From IMG/VR virus record IMGVR_UViG_3300048593_000129, positions 1 through 33,709 of that record: DNA of 33,709 nucleotides. One strand, 5' to 3'. Positions 1 through 6,523 of this stretch are shown one piece after another. Below the pieces are notes generated by a model that made no database searches, was not told the origin of the DNA, and worked only from the letters and a program-made list of their open reading frames with translations. Position 1 is the stretch's first letter. Every line of letters begins with the position of its first letter. The DNA is from a virus. The position numbers and the translations under genes are program-made.

Positions 1-147
1 AGATGCGTTGATTGCATTAGGTGAAGACCAAGACGAAGACTGGGTGTTGATTGATGAGTACGATGTTGACTATGACACGGACGATGCAGACAACGAAAGC
101 ATAGAAGCACACAACTTTGCTAAGACTAGCACAGGAACTGCGCGACC
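1..147. repeat. Terminal direct repeat, left copy (circular assembly overlap)
   Basis: These 147 bases recur at 33563-33709 in the same orientation with two mismatches (T127 versus A33689, A136 versus C33698). Both copies fall inside one continuous portal reading frame, so this is most simply the overlap of a circular or circularly permuted genome, not a biological repeat within a linear molecule. Both differences are at third codon positions and are synonymous (Thr, Gly). Confidence 0.9.
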
Positions 148-589
148 AAATGCAAGCTCTACGCAAGACAAAACTATTGACGATGTGAAGTTCTATACCC
201 GTTACAAATACAGCGGAGATATTAAAGAGAATTCACGTGAGTTTTGTCGCAAGATGATTGCTGCCGATAAGCTATATCGCAAAGAAGATATCATGCAAAT
301 GGGCAAGCAAATAGTTAATGAAGGATGGGGGCCGCGAGGGGCTGATACATATAGCATTTGGCTCTACAAGGGCGGCGGGGCATGTGGCCACGTGTGGCGG
401 AAGATGACCTTTGCCAGTGCGAAAGGTTTTGGTTTGGACTTAACGAATCCAAACATTCGCGAAGCAATGGATGCGCGAGTAAAGAAAGCAGGTTATAAGG
501 TGCGCAATAATCCTAAGGTAGCACAAGAGCCACGCGATATGCCTTATGAAGGCTTCCTTCCTGATAACCCACGTTTCGCAAATAAATAA
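1..589 (+). CDS. Portal protein, C-terminal part with MuF-like Cys/His domain
   Basis: This is the 3' end of the portal gene that begins at 32172. Joined across the 147-base overlap, the frame is continuous and encodes about 659 residues. This part carries an acidic linker (about bases 26-110), then a Cys/His domain: an EFCRKM motif near 240-255 and a GGGACGHVW motif at 371-397. I know this pattern from Bacteroidota phage head proteins, where it resembles the MuF-type minor head domain attached to the portal. The likely role is assembly of the portal vertex or association with the first DNA or ejection proteins; that role is inferred. The TTG at base 8 is not a start; the gene simply enters from the other end of the window. 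The connector gene follows after 8 bases. Confidence 0.85.
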   Translation, partial: DALIALGEDQDEDWVLIDEYDVDYDTDDADNESIEAHNFAKTSTGTARPNASSTQDKTIDDVKFYTRYKYSGDIKENSREFCRKMIAADKLYRKEDIMQMGKQIVNEGWGPRGADTYSIWLYKGGGACGHVWRKMTFASAKGFGLDLTNPNIREAMDARVKKAGYKVRNNPKVAQEPRDMPYEGFLPDNPRFANK

Positions 590-597
590 TTACAACT

Positions 598-1167
598 ATG
601 CCAGAAGTATTACTAATCTCAGAGAACTATATCAAGAAGTATAGCACGGTGAACGGAAGTGTTGACCCTAACCTCTTATACCCATCAATCTATTTAGCAC
701 AGGACAAATGGCTACTTCCCTTTTTGGGAACTGATTTGCTCAATAAGATTAAGGCCGATGTAGCCGCTAACACAATATCGGGCAACTATCAAGTATTACT
801 TGTCGATTACATTCAAAAGATGCTCCTGTGGTGGGTTATGGTGGATGTTACACCTAACCTTTGCTATCGCATGGACAATGGCACATTAGTGCAACGCCAA
901 TCTGAAGACACCGTGCCGGTATCGGATGCGGTCATGAAGGACATGATAGATCGTGCAAGGCAAAACGCACAGCATTACACTACTTTGCTTGTCGATTACC
1001 TATGTGCTAACAGCAGTTTGTTTCCTGAATACTCAACAGCGCAATGGCCTGACCGTTCACCACGAACAGACGTGACCAACACGCTCAACTACCAGTTCAG
1101 CACGGGCAACACGTCCACTTCATTCCGTCCTACCTACTCACGAAATATCATTAACAGAATACCATGA
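598..1167 (+). CDS. Putative head-tail connector (adaptor) protein
   Basis: A 189-residue protein directly downstream of the portal. The N-terminal third (DPNLLYPSIYLAQ, then FLGTDLLNKI) matches the pattern of head-tail adaptor proteins of Bacteroidota phages, in which a helical bundle packs under the portal (I believe the DUF6712-type family). A second helical segment follows (YIQKMLLWWVMVDV) and then a polar C-terminal tail. The expected role is to form a ring between the portal and the neck. There is no signal peptide or membrane segment. The stop overlaps the next start as ATGA, suggesting coupling. The position in the operon supports the call more than any single motif does. Confidence 0.6.
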   Translation: MPEVLLISENYIKKYSTVNGSVDPNLLYPSIYLAQDKWLLPFLGTDLLNKIKADVAANTISGNYQVLLVDYIQKMLLWWVMVDVTPNLCYRMDNGTLVQRQSEDTVPVSDAVMKDMIDRARQNAQHYTTLLVDYLCANSSLFPEYSTAQWPDRSPRTDVTNTLNYQFSTGNTSTSFRPTYSRNIINRIP

Positions 1168-1286
1168 GTGAAAAGAAGACACTAAAGCAAGATTACACCG
1201 AGCGTTTACGCAAGTATGAGCGTGAACTATCACTAAAATTACGTGCCAATGGCAACAAAGAAACAGCCAAACCCGCAACCAAATAA
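1164..1286 (+). CDS. Small basic protein of unknown function
   Basis: A 40-residue reading frame starts with the ATG that overlaps the stop of the connector gene (ATGA at 1164-1167). It is highly charged (MSEKKTLKQDY at the start, then YERELSLKLR) and would form a single basic helix. It overlaps the next membrane-protein gene by 38 bases. I do not recognise it. Its reality rests on the coupled start and the lack of any other gene covering 1168-1248. Confidence 0.5.
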   Translation: MSEKKTLKQDYTERLRKYERELSLKLRANGNKETAKPATK

Positions 1287-1662
1287 GGTTGATGTAAAAG
1301 GATTGCGCTATAAGCTGCAATTGTTTGATGGCTTTTGGTCAATACCACTTGCCTTTTTGCTATTTGCTGTATCGGGCACGGTGTCGGTTGCCTACTTTGG
1401 TGATGCACTCATAAGCACCGAATACATCCAGTATATTGTCTTGGCTGCAATGGTGATGGTCTTTGCCAACTTCGTCGTTTTTTTGGGCATCAGGTTCAAT
1501 TTTCGGGCATTGCAACGGGAGATATACAACAAAGAAGTTAAGTATGAAATAAACACCTATCTAACCACATGGCAAAAGGTTGTGTTATACCTGCTCTTAT
1601 ATGCGTTCTACTTTGCTGCATACCTGTATATCTTACACATGCTGATGACGGTTACTGCGTAA
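1249..1662 (+). CDS. Small membrane protein, holin candidate
   Basis: 137 residues. A polar, Pro/Lys/Gln-rich N-terminus (MATKKQPNPQPNK) is followed by about three hydrophobic helices: near residues 27-47 (IPLAFLLFAV), 58-80 (YIVLAAMVMVFANFVVFLGI) and 108-135 (VVLYLLLYAFYFAAYLYILH). The ATG at 1249 is preferred over the GTG two codons earlier. It sits immediately before an endolysin gene, and its last 94 bases also encode that gene's N-terminus in another frame. Size, topology and position fit a holin. The family is not one I can name, so the role is inferred from context only. Confidence 0.45.
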   Translation: MATKKQPNPQPNKVDVKGLRYKLQLFDGFWSIPLAFLLFAVSGTVSVAYFGDALISTEYIQYIVLAAMVMVFANFVVFLGIRFNFRALQREIYNKEVKYEINTYLTTWQKVVLYLLLYAFYFAAYLYILHMLMTVTA

Positions 1663-2150
1663 GGGTAACGGCTTCGTCATTTGTTGGTGTAAAGGAGAAA
1701 GGCGGCAACAACATGGGCTTTAATGACAAGGCTCTGCTTGTGCTAATGAAGCAGGAAGGTTGGAAGCCCGGCTATGCATGGTGTTCTTTTTTTGTCATGG
1801 CTATGCTTAACGAGTGTGGCATTCCGCACACTATCACAGGTTGGTCACCTACGGCCTACAATCGCAAGGATGTAATCTTTACCGAGGGAAAGTTTGTGCA
1901 AGCATTTAGTGACAAGGATGCACTGGTTATGACGTTAAGCTATAACAGCTTTAAAGGTAAAAGGTACAAGGGCATAGGGCACACGGGCATAGTTGACAAG
2001 GTAGGCAAGTATTCAGTGCGCACCATTGAAGGCAACACCAATGAACAGGGCATGCGCGATAGCCGCACACGCGATGGTGTATACTACAAGATTCGCCCAC
2101 TATCTAAAAACTTACACATTACACGATGGAAAAAAGGACAAAGCTCTTAA
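1569..2150 (+). CDS. Putative endolysin, CHAP/NlpC-P60-like cysteine peptidase or amidase
   Basis: 193 residues. The first 25 residues form a hydrophobic, signal-like segment (IPALICVLLCCIPVYLTHA). The catalytic domain then follows the pattern of papain-like cell-wall hydrolases: a GVKEKGGNNMG entry at residues 40-50, the nucleophile region AWCSFF with Cys72, GHTGIV with His138, and an acidic/amide residue at TIEGN (Glu154, Asn156). It should cleave peptidoglycan peptide or amide bonds during lysis. The start at 1569 lies 94 bases inside the preceding membrane-protein gene. No later ATG, GTG or TTG in this frame would keep the whole domain, so the overlap looks genuine. A spanin-like gene overlaps its 3' end by 25 bases. 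Confidence 0.7.
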   Translation: MAKGCVIPALICVLLCCIPVYLTHADDGYCVRVTASSFVGVKEKGGNNMGFNDKALLVLMKQEGWKPGYAWCSFFVMAMLNECGIPHTITGWSPTAYNRKDVIFTEGKFVQAFSDKDALVMTLSYNSFKGKRYKGIGHTGIVDKVGKYSVRTIEGNTNEQGMRDSRTRDGVYYKIRPLSKNLHITRWKKGQSS

Positions 2151-2536
2151 TAGGACTGGGTATTGCAATTCTTGCACTAGCCATAGTGTTCACGGTGCGC
2201 ACATGCAACAAACCTGTAACAAATCCTGCTATAAAAAGATTACAGGAAGTAAATGATTCACTATACCAAATCATTGAAGTCAACAACGCCAAGACCGATA
2301 GTCTATTCATTAAGATTGATTCACTCAACATGCATCAAGACACCATCATTCAACAGCAACAAATCACCAATGAAATTTACCGCAATGAAACTTACAACAT
2401 TCTTTCTGCTACTCCTTCTGCTACCAACAATCAGTTCCGCACAACGCTCAAAAAATCGGACAGCCTACTCAAAGCAGGATTTTACACCCGAACTTACAAC
2501 TTACGATCAGCAACTTTTCAGTCTCAACTACAATAG
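2126..2536 (+). CDS. Inner-membrane anchored coiled-coil protein, i-spanin candidate
   Basis: 136 residues. A short positive N-terminus (MEKRTK) is followed by one transmembrane helix at residues 7-24 (LLIGLGIAILALAIVF) and a periplasmic helical region rich in heptad-like Leu/Ile spacing (about 38-105). That is the topology of Rz-type inner-membrane spanins, which link to an outer-membrane partner and fuse the envelope membranes after peptidoglycan is cut. It lies just after the endolysin, and another secreted protein gene begins inside it in a different frame, as in Rz/Rz1 pairs. No family motif is visible, so the call is from topology and context. Confidence 0.5.
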   Translation: MEKRTKLLIGLGIAILALAIVFTVRTCNKPVTNPAIKRLQEVNDSLYQIIEVNNAKTDSLFIKIDSLNMHQDTIIQQQQITNEIYRNETYNILSATPSATNNQFRTTLKKSDSLLKAGFYTRTYNLRSATFQSQLQ

Positions 2537-2825
2537 CATGTTGTATTGGTATAACACAGCACAGGAAATCGACAGCTTGTACCAAATGGAGCGGTTAAAA
2601 GTTACATACTACGCAAAGATTACAGGTATTCAAGCGGATAGTTATGAAACGCTAGCCGAAATCTACAAGAATAAGCAAAGCATTGACAAGGCCATTGCCA
2701 CTGAGAAAGACAATGAAATTAAAGAACTAAAGAAACGCAACAGGCGGTTAATAATTACTAACACGGCTATGACTTTAGGTGTCACAGCCTTAGCTTTTTC
2801 TACTATATATTTTGCAATACTATAA
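2370..2825 (+). CDS. Exported protein with C-terminal membrane helix, spanin-partner candidate
   Basis: 151 residues from the ATG at 2370 (an ATG at 2385 is the alternative). It has a signal peptide (KLTTFFLLLLLLPTISSAQ) with a plausible cleavage after SSA, then a helical, charged region rich in Tyr, Gln and Lys, and a C-terminal hydrophobic segment (ITNTAMTLGVTALAFSTIYF). The first 167 bases overlap the preceding coiled-coil gene in another frame. There is no lipobox cysteine, so it is not a standard Rz1 outer-membrane lipoprotein; the C-terminal helix would anchor it instead. It could be one half of a spanin system of unusual build, or an unrelated envelope protein. Long upstream extensions of this frame are not signal-like and were not used. 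Confidence 0.5.
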   Translation: MKFTAMKLTTFFLLLLLLPTISSAQRSKNRTAYSKQDFTPELTTYDQQLFSLNYNSMLYWYNTAQEIDSLYQMERLKVTYYAKITGIQADSYETLAEIYKNKQSIDKAIATEKDNEIKELKKRNRRLIITNTAMTLGVTALAFSTIYFAIL

Positions 2826-2827
2826 TC

Positions 2828-3154
2828 ATGGACATTCAGCCAAGGGATATCATAACAATAATTGGTGGGGCGGTATCGCTCACGGGATTGTACTACGCAT
2901 TGAAGCGCGATGTAGTAAAGGTGTCAACCGCACTGGGTAAAGTAGAATCATATCATAAACGGGAGGTTACTATGTTAGGCGATTCCATTAAAGAAACCAA
3001 AGACGAATTCAACACCAAGCTAAACGTTATGAAAGACGAACAAAACAAAGCCATTGACAAGCTCGAAAAGAAGATTGATGTGATTGCTGCGCAAAACCTA
3101 ACCATCAGCACCAATCTTGCGGAGTTAGCCGGGTTTATCAGGGGCACTAAATAG
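2828..3154 (+). CDS. Small membrane-anchored coiled-coil protein
   Basis: 108 residues. An N-terminal hydrophobic helix near residues 8-26 (ITIIGGAVSLTGLYYAL) is followed by a long charged helical region (about 28-100) with many Lys, Asp and Glu residues. The start lies 2 bases after the preceding stop. Its place between the presumed spanin genes and the phosphoesterase suggests a lysis or envelope role, for instance an accessory holin, but no family is recognised. Confidence 0.5.
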   Translation: MDIQPRDIITIIGGAVSLTGLYYALKRDVVKVSTALGKVESYHKREVTMLGDSIKETKDEFNTKLNVMKDEQNKAIDKLEKKIDVIAAQNLTISTNLAELAGFIRGTK

Positions 3155-3160
3155 CACTAC

Positions 3161-4201
3161 ATGCAGGGACAATATGCGGAAATCTACAAAGAGATACACG
3201 CAGGTGAGGGTACGATAGCAGACCGCATTCGTGCCGCTATGAAGCGTCATAAGATTGACATGAAATACGGCTCATTTGAGCGGTTGTATTTCGGTTGGCG
3301 TAAAAGACAGCAGGCGCAATTAGATGTCCCTGTAACACCTAAGCTAAATGGAAATTTGGCTAAGCTTGAAAACCATCTTGGTGACTTTGGCAACATCGTT
3401 AATGAGTTGATGCCTGAACAGAGCAACCCGCTAGACCTGCCACCATCGAAGGAGGCCAACTATAAACCGTTCAAGCTACCGATAAACCACAACAACATAC
3501 TTTTAATTGGTGATATCCACGTGCCGTATCACAACATACAGGCATTGACGCTTGCGTTAAAGTATGGTCTGGAGAATGAGGTCAACACTATTCTTCTTAA
3601 TGGTGACATAATCGACTTCTATGCTATCAGCAGATTTGAAAAAGACCCGCGCAAACGAAACTTCGGACATGAAGTGCTAATGACAAGGCAGTTTCTTGCC
3701 ACACTACGCAAGCTATTCCCGAACGCGGCTATCTATTACAAGTGCGGAAACCATGATGTGCGCTATGACCATTATATAATGCGCAATGCACCTGATTTGT
3801 TGGGTATGGATGAGTTCAATTTTGAATCGCTCATGCACTTAGATCAACACAACATAACTTTCATTCCCGATAAGCAAATCATTCACGCGGGCAAGTTGAC
3901 TATTTTACACGGGCATGAGTTAGGCGCATCTGTGTTTAGCCCTGTAAACATTGCACGCGGTTTGTTCTTGCGTGCAAAAGATAGTGCGCTGTGTGGGCAT
4001 CATCACCAAGCCAGTGAACACACCGAGCCTAACATCAATGGCAAGCTAACAACGTGTTGGAGTGTGGCGTGTTTGTGTGAGTTGCATCCTGACTACATGC
4101 CCATCAACAAACACCACCACGGGTTTGCGCATGTACGTGTAATGGACACAGGCGAGTTTGAAGTAAACAATTACAGAATTGTAAATGGTAAGATTAGATA
4201 A
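3161..4201 (+). CDS. Calcineurin-like metallophosphoesterase
   Basis: 346 residues. All the metal-binding motifs of the family are visible in order: GDIH (117-120), GDIID (148-152), GNHD (196-199), HGHE (250-253) and GHHH (279-282). Such enzymes use two metal ions to hydrolyse phosphoesters of nucleotides, nucleic acids or proteins; the substrate here cannot be told. The first 105 residues are an extra helical, basic region (YFGWRKRQ) that could bind DNA or a partner. It is the second-to-last gene of the late block and is followed by a hairpin terminator, so it is expressed late, possibly for nucleotide salvage or DNA processing; that is inference. Confidence 0.85.
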   Translation: MQGQYAEIYKEIHAGEGTIADRIRAAMKRHKIDMKYGSFERLYFGWRKRQQAQLDVPVTPKLNGNLAKLENHLGDFGNIVNELMPEQSNPLDLPPSKEANYKPFKLPINHNNILLIGDIHVPYHNIQALTLALKYGLENEVNTILLNGDIIDFYAISRFEKDPRKRNFGHEVLMTRQFLATLRKLFPNAAIYYKCGNHDVRYDHYIMRNAPDLLGMDEFNFESLMHLDQHNITFIPDKQIIHAGKLTILHGHELGASVFSPVNIARGLFLRAKDSALCGHHHQASEHTEPNINGKLTTCWSVACLCELHPDYMPINKHHHGFAHVRVMDTGEFEVNNYRIVNGKIR

Positions 4202-4205
4202 GAAA

Positions 4206-4230
4206 AAGGCTCCACGTTAGGAGCCTTGTT
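4206..4230 (+). terminator. Hairpin terminator after the metallophosphoesterase gene
   Basis: An 8-bp perfect stem (AAGGCTCC / GGAGCCTT) encloses a six-base loop and is followed by GTTCT. The T tract is short, so termination may be partial, allowing some read-through into the peptidase gene at 4295. Confidence 0.65.
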
Positions 4231-4294
4231 CTATCAATCAATAACAAAAACAATAATGCAATGAACCATTACACTAAGTCGCAAATATAGCACA

Positions 4295-4540
4295 ATGAAA
4301 GGTAAGCCACATCCAAAAGTCGTACAGCGTAAGTTGGGCAGGGAGCGTGCTGATGGTTTGTACTGTGATAACGTAATTGAGATAGACCCTACGTTGCCGC
4401 CGATGCGCTACCTGATTGTGCTTGTCCATGAATATCTTCATCACATTCAACCCGAATGGAGCGAGGAGAAAGTTGATGCTGAAGGTGAAGCACTGGGTAG
4501 GTTTCTTTGGAAGCAAGGCTATCGCAAGGTGCAGCAATGA
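4295..4540 (+). CDS. Small zinc metallopeptidase-like protein (HExxH)
   Basis: 81 residues. The motif VHEYLHH gives a zinc-binding HExxH at residues 45-49, followed by PEWSEEKVDAEGEAL, where a downstream Glu could be the third ligand, and then LWKQGYR. The layout (predicted strand IEIDP, helix with HExxH, SE..V, then LW..GYR) is familiar from small phage and bacterial proteins related to SprT or M78-type peptidases. It is close to the minimum size for the fold. It is the last gene of the late block, 94 bases beyond the phosphoesterase and its terminator, and converges with the early block. The substrate is unknown. Confidence 0.65.
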   Translation: MKGKPHPKVVQRKLGRERADGLYCDNVIEIDPTLPPMRYLIVLVHEYLHHIQPEWSEEKVDAEGEALGRFLWKQGYRKVQQ

Positions 4541-4570
4541 TGCGCCCGCTGCTAAGGATTAAGTAGCGTG

Positions 4571-4792
4571 TCAAAACTTATCTGCTATACCGGCATCGAG
4601 TAACTCACTTGCCAACCATTCGCGTATCTTACCTACTATCTCGTATTGTTCTTCGGTAAGGTCTTGGTATTTTTCAAGGCTACGCAGATGCTGTTGCACT
4701 TCGTATAGCGTATCATGGTATTTGTTACCATTCACAGCGCAATCAAATGCGTGCTGGTCTTCGCGTAAATCAAATGTTAGTGTTGCTTTCAT
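4571..4792 (-). CDS. Conserved-looking small phage protein of unknown function
   Basis: 73 residues, last gene of the early minus-strand block. It begins MKATLTFDLREDQHAFDCAVNG and contains YEVQQHLRSLEKY; this arrangement (one strand, then helices with a LR..KY motif) recurs in many small phage proteins of unknown function. No enzyme motif or membrane segment is present. It overlaps the preceding gene by 23 bases, consistent with coupling. Confidence 0.7.
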   Translation of the reverse strand: MKATLTFDLREDQHAFDCAVNGNKYHDTLYEVQQHLRSLEKYQDLTEEQYEIVGKIREWLASELLDAGIADKF

Positions 4793-4997
4793 TTTCTGAT
4801 TTGTTTGGTAGTCCTGCTTTACAATCTGTGTAGCCTTCGTTGTAGGAATTAATAAGGTTATTCATTTCAATCGTTTGAACTGCGTTCAATAGCATCTCCA
4901 TTTCGGCCCATGTCATGCGTATGGCTTGACCCTTGAACTTACGCTTTAAGGTTAGATGCAGTCTGCGTATTGCTGTTTCTTTTTTTTCTTGGCTCAT
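4770..4997 (-). CDS. Hypothetical protein
   Basis: 75 residues, basic N-terminal half (RRLHLTLKRKFKGQ), then a helix (WAEMEMLLNAVQTIEM) and a polar tail rich in Asn and Ser. The start codon overlaps the stop of the 56-residue gene upstream (ATGA). Not recognised; it could be a small nucleic-acid binding or regulatory protein on charge alone. Confidence 0.6.
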   Translation of the reverse strand: MSQEKKETAIRRLHLTLKRKFKGQAIRMTWAEMEMLLNAVQTIEMNNLINSYNEGYTDCKAGLPNKSENESNTNI

Positions 4998-5164
4998 AAA
5001 TATCTTGTGTCTTTGGTTATGGTGAATAGGTCTTTATTCACCGCTTTAATTTTATGGAATAGGTTGTTTTTTAGATAGGTTGTTTCGGCCTTGCTGTACA
5101 TGCTTAGCAACAAGATACGTTCCTCGCGTAGATCGTCAAGCGGTAGCAGTTTTCTTTTGGGCAT
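4994..5164 (-). CDS. Small hypothetical protein (LPLDDLREE type)
   Basis: 56 residues. The frame starts at ATG 5164 inside the end of the preceding gene and ends in an ATGA overlap with the next one. The sequence LPLDDLREERILLLSMYSK followed by TYLKNNLFHKIKAVN looks like a compact two-helix protein and resembles small proteins I know from other Bacteroidota phages. Its function is unknown. Confidence 0.65.
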   Translation of the reverse strand: MPKRKLLPLDDLREERILLLSMYSKAETTYLKNNLFHKIKAVNKDLFTITKDTRYL

Positions 5165-5405
5165 TGAGTTTAAGTATTTCGTTTTTTACGTGCATGTAGT
5201 ACGCCTTAACCGAGTAGTATTCACCGGTTCCTTCGAAGTCATTAACGATGTCATCGGGTGCGTTAGCCAGTGCTTCATCGACGCAATACAACGCGCAGTT
5301 GATTGCTTTAAAATGCACCTGTGCTAGTTGACCTTCCTGCGTTTCACCCTCGACTATATCAAAATAGTTCGAGTACAGTTGCCATGCCTTTTCCTTTGCT
5401 TTCAT
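5136..5405 (-). CDS. Hypothetical protein (KAKEKAWQLY type)
   Basis: 89 residues. The start (MKAKEKAWQLYSNYF), the middle (FKAINCALYCVDEALANAP) and the end (YYMHVKNEILKL) follow a pattern common in small Bacteroidota phage proteins in which a short helix, a Cys-containing helix ending VDE, and a final helix alternate. No catalytic motif. It overlaps the small gene at 5359 by 47 bases and the next gene by 29 bases. Confidence 0.7.
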   Translation of the reverse strand: MKAKEKAWQLYSNYFDIVEGETQEGQLAQVHFKAINCALYCVDEALANAPDDIVNDFEGTGEYYSVKAYYMHVKNEILKLNAQKKTATA

Positions 5406-5499
5406 TGTTTAGCTTATTGATTAGTTCGATAACCTGTTCTTTGTTGTAGTAGTGCTGCATTGAATTGCGCACGTGGTCTTTGAGTTGGTCGGTGGTCAT
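5359..5499 (-). CDS. Small hypothetical protein
   Basis: 46 residues, starting in an ATGA overlap with the stop of the preceding membrane-protein gene. The sequence (MTTDQLKDHVRNSMQHYYNK, then VIELINKLNNE) looks like a helical hairpin. It fills an otherwise empty stretch between 5406 and 5495 in a block where genes are tightly packed, which supports it being real. Function unknown. Confidence 0.5.
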   Translation of the reverse strand: MTTDQLKDHVRNSMQHYYNKEQVIELINKLNNESKGKGMATVLELF

Positions 5500-5696
5500 T
5501 TGTCATCTTCGTTATAAAAAACCATTAAATGAATGATTAAGCCAACATTGAATACACCCCATATCATTAGCAAACTCAATCTACCGTGGTTAGACCATTT
5601 TGTAATATCGATTTCTAACGTAATAAATAAAGCACATAGATATGCAAGTACTGCAGTTGCTACTAAGTAAATCAGTATTTTAATTTCCTTACTCAT
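5496..5696 (-). CDS. Small membrane protein with two transmembrane helices
   Basis: 66 residues. Two hydrophobic helices, near residues 7-27 (LIYLVATAVLAYLCALFITL) and 41-60 (LLMIWGVFNVGLIIHLMVF), with a short charged C-terminus. It starts in an ATGA overlap with the exonuclease stop. As an early membrane protein it might alter the host envelope or exclude other phages, but there is no direct evidence for either. Confidence 0.65.
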   Translation of the reverse strand: MSKEIKILIYLVATAVLAYLCALFITLEIDITKWSNHGRLSLLMIWGVFNVGLIIHLMVFYNEDDK

Positions 5697-6457
5697 AGTG
5701 CTAAGGTATTAAGGTATTCACGCCACATAGGCACACGTTCCTGAAGCTTTGCGATTGCGTCGGCATCAAACTCCACAACCTTTTCGTGGATGCGTTCGCT
5801 CACTGGTATGTCGTAGTCCCAACTTGACAAATCACTTTCAAGATTAGCGTTTGGGTTTTCATTCAAGTATGTAGGCATATCGTAAATCATATTCTTTTCT
5901 ATGCGCGATGCCTTCTTAATAAACTCAGGATTGCTTTGTGGATCAATAAGATTCATGCGCAATGATAGGCGATACTTTTCGGTGTCTATCATTTGACTTG
6001 GTGCATTCACAAGCACAAAGCAGAACGTTGCTGTTGGTGCGCCCGTTAGCCACATGTACGCTTGGCCTTGCCAATAGTAGTCTTTATTCAACTCGTTAGC
6101 CTTTGCATCTATAAAGGTATGAATGTCCCAACTGCTTTTAATATCCGGCACGTTCACCACCACGCCACCATCTTTGATAAGCAAATCAGGTGTGCCTTTG
6201 ATGTAGTCATTGGTGAACATCTGTTCATTCTTGAATACGATTTGCTTGCGCTCCCTGCGCCACATATCGATAGCGTCATTCTCAACAGCCAATCCTTTCT
6301 CGATGTACTTGTTGCTGATTTCTTTGTAGCGTTTGTACTTGTTCTGCACATAGATTTCAAGTAGTGCGCTCTTGCAGGTTTCACTTAGTCCTGTCTTTGT
6401 GCGTGCATCGGTCATAAGCTTACCAAGCTGCGATGCTCTGAATAAAGTTTGTTCCAT
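5693..6457 (-). CDS. YqaJ/lambda-type recombination exonuclease
   Basis: 254 residues of the PD-(D/E)XK nuclease superfamily. Visible motifs are a helix with Glu59 (KGLAVEND), GTPDLLI with Asp91, PDIKSS with Asp105 and Lys107 (the D-I-K form of the E-X-K motif), and a downstream YYWQGQAYMW with Gln130. The order and spacing match viral recombinases of the YqaJ type, which resect double-stranded ends 5' to 3' so that a single-strand annealing protein can act. The gene encoding such a partner lies immediately upstream (6524-7195). An A-rich leader precedes the ATG, and a 17-bp palindrome lies in the 66-base gap before it. Confidence 0.8.
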   Translation of the reverse strand: MEQTLFRASQLGKLMTDARTKTGLSETCKSALLEIYVQNKYKRYKEISNKYIEKGLAVENDAIDMWRRERKQIVFKNEQMFTNDYIKGTPDLLIKDGGVVVNVPDIKSSWDIHTFIDAKANELNKDYYWQGQAYMWLTGAPTATFCFVLVNAPSQMIDTEKYRLSLRMNLIDPQSNPEFIKKASRIEKNMIYDMPTYLNENPNANLESDLSSWDYDIPVSERIHEKVVEFDADAIAKLQERVPMWREYLNTLAL

Positions 6458-6482
6458 TGTGTTTTGTTTTTGTTTTTGACAA

Positions 6483-6499
6483 GTTCGGAAATTCCGAAC
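6483..6499. promoter_or_regulatory. 17-bp palindrome between the annealing-protein and exonuclease genes
   Basis: GTTCGGAA-A-TTCCGAAC is a perfect palindrome of 8-bp arms around one base. It ends 26 bases upstream of the exonuclease ATG on the minus strand. No T tract follows on that strand, so a terminator is less likely than a protein-binding site or an RNA hairpin that adjusts expression of the exonuclease relative to the annealing protein. Confidence 0.5.
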
Positions 6500-6523
6500 A
6501 ACTTGATTGATGGTGCTAAGATA

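Noticed and set aside
2026-2256. 76-codon frame across the endolysin end
   Set aside because: No convincing start context, and it lies under two better-supported genes.
2253-2369. 39-codon upstream extension of the exported protein
   Set aside because: It is not signal-like; the hydrophobic signal peptide begins at the internal ATG 2370 or 2385.
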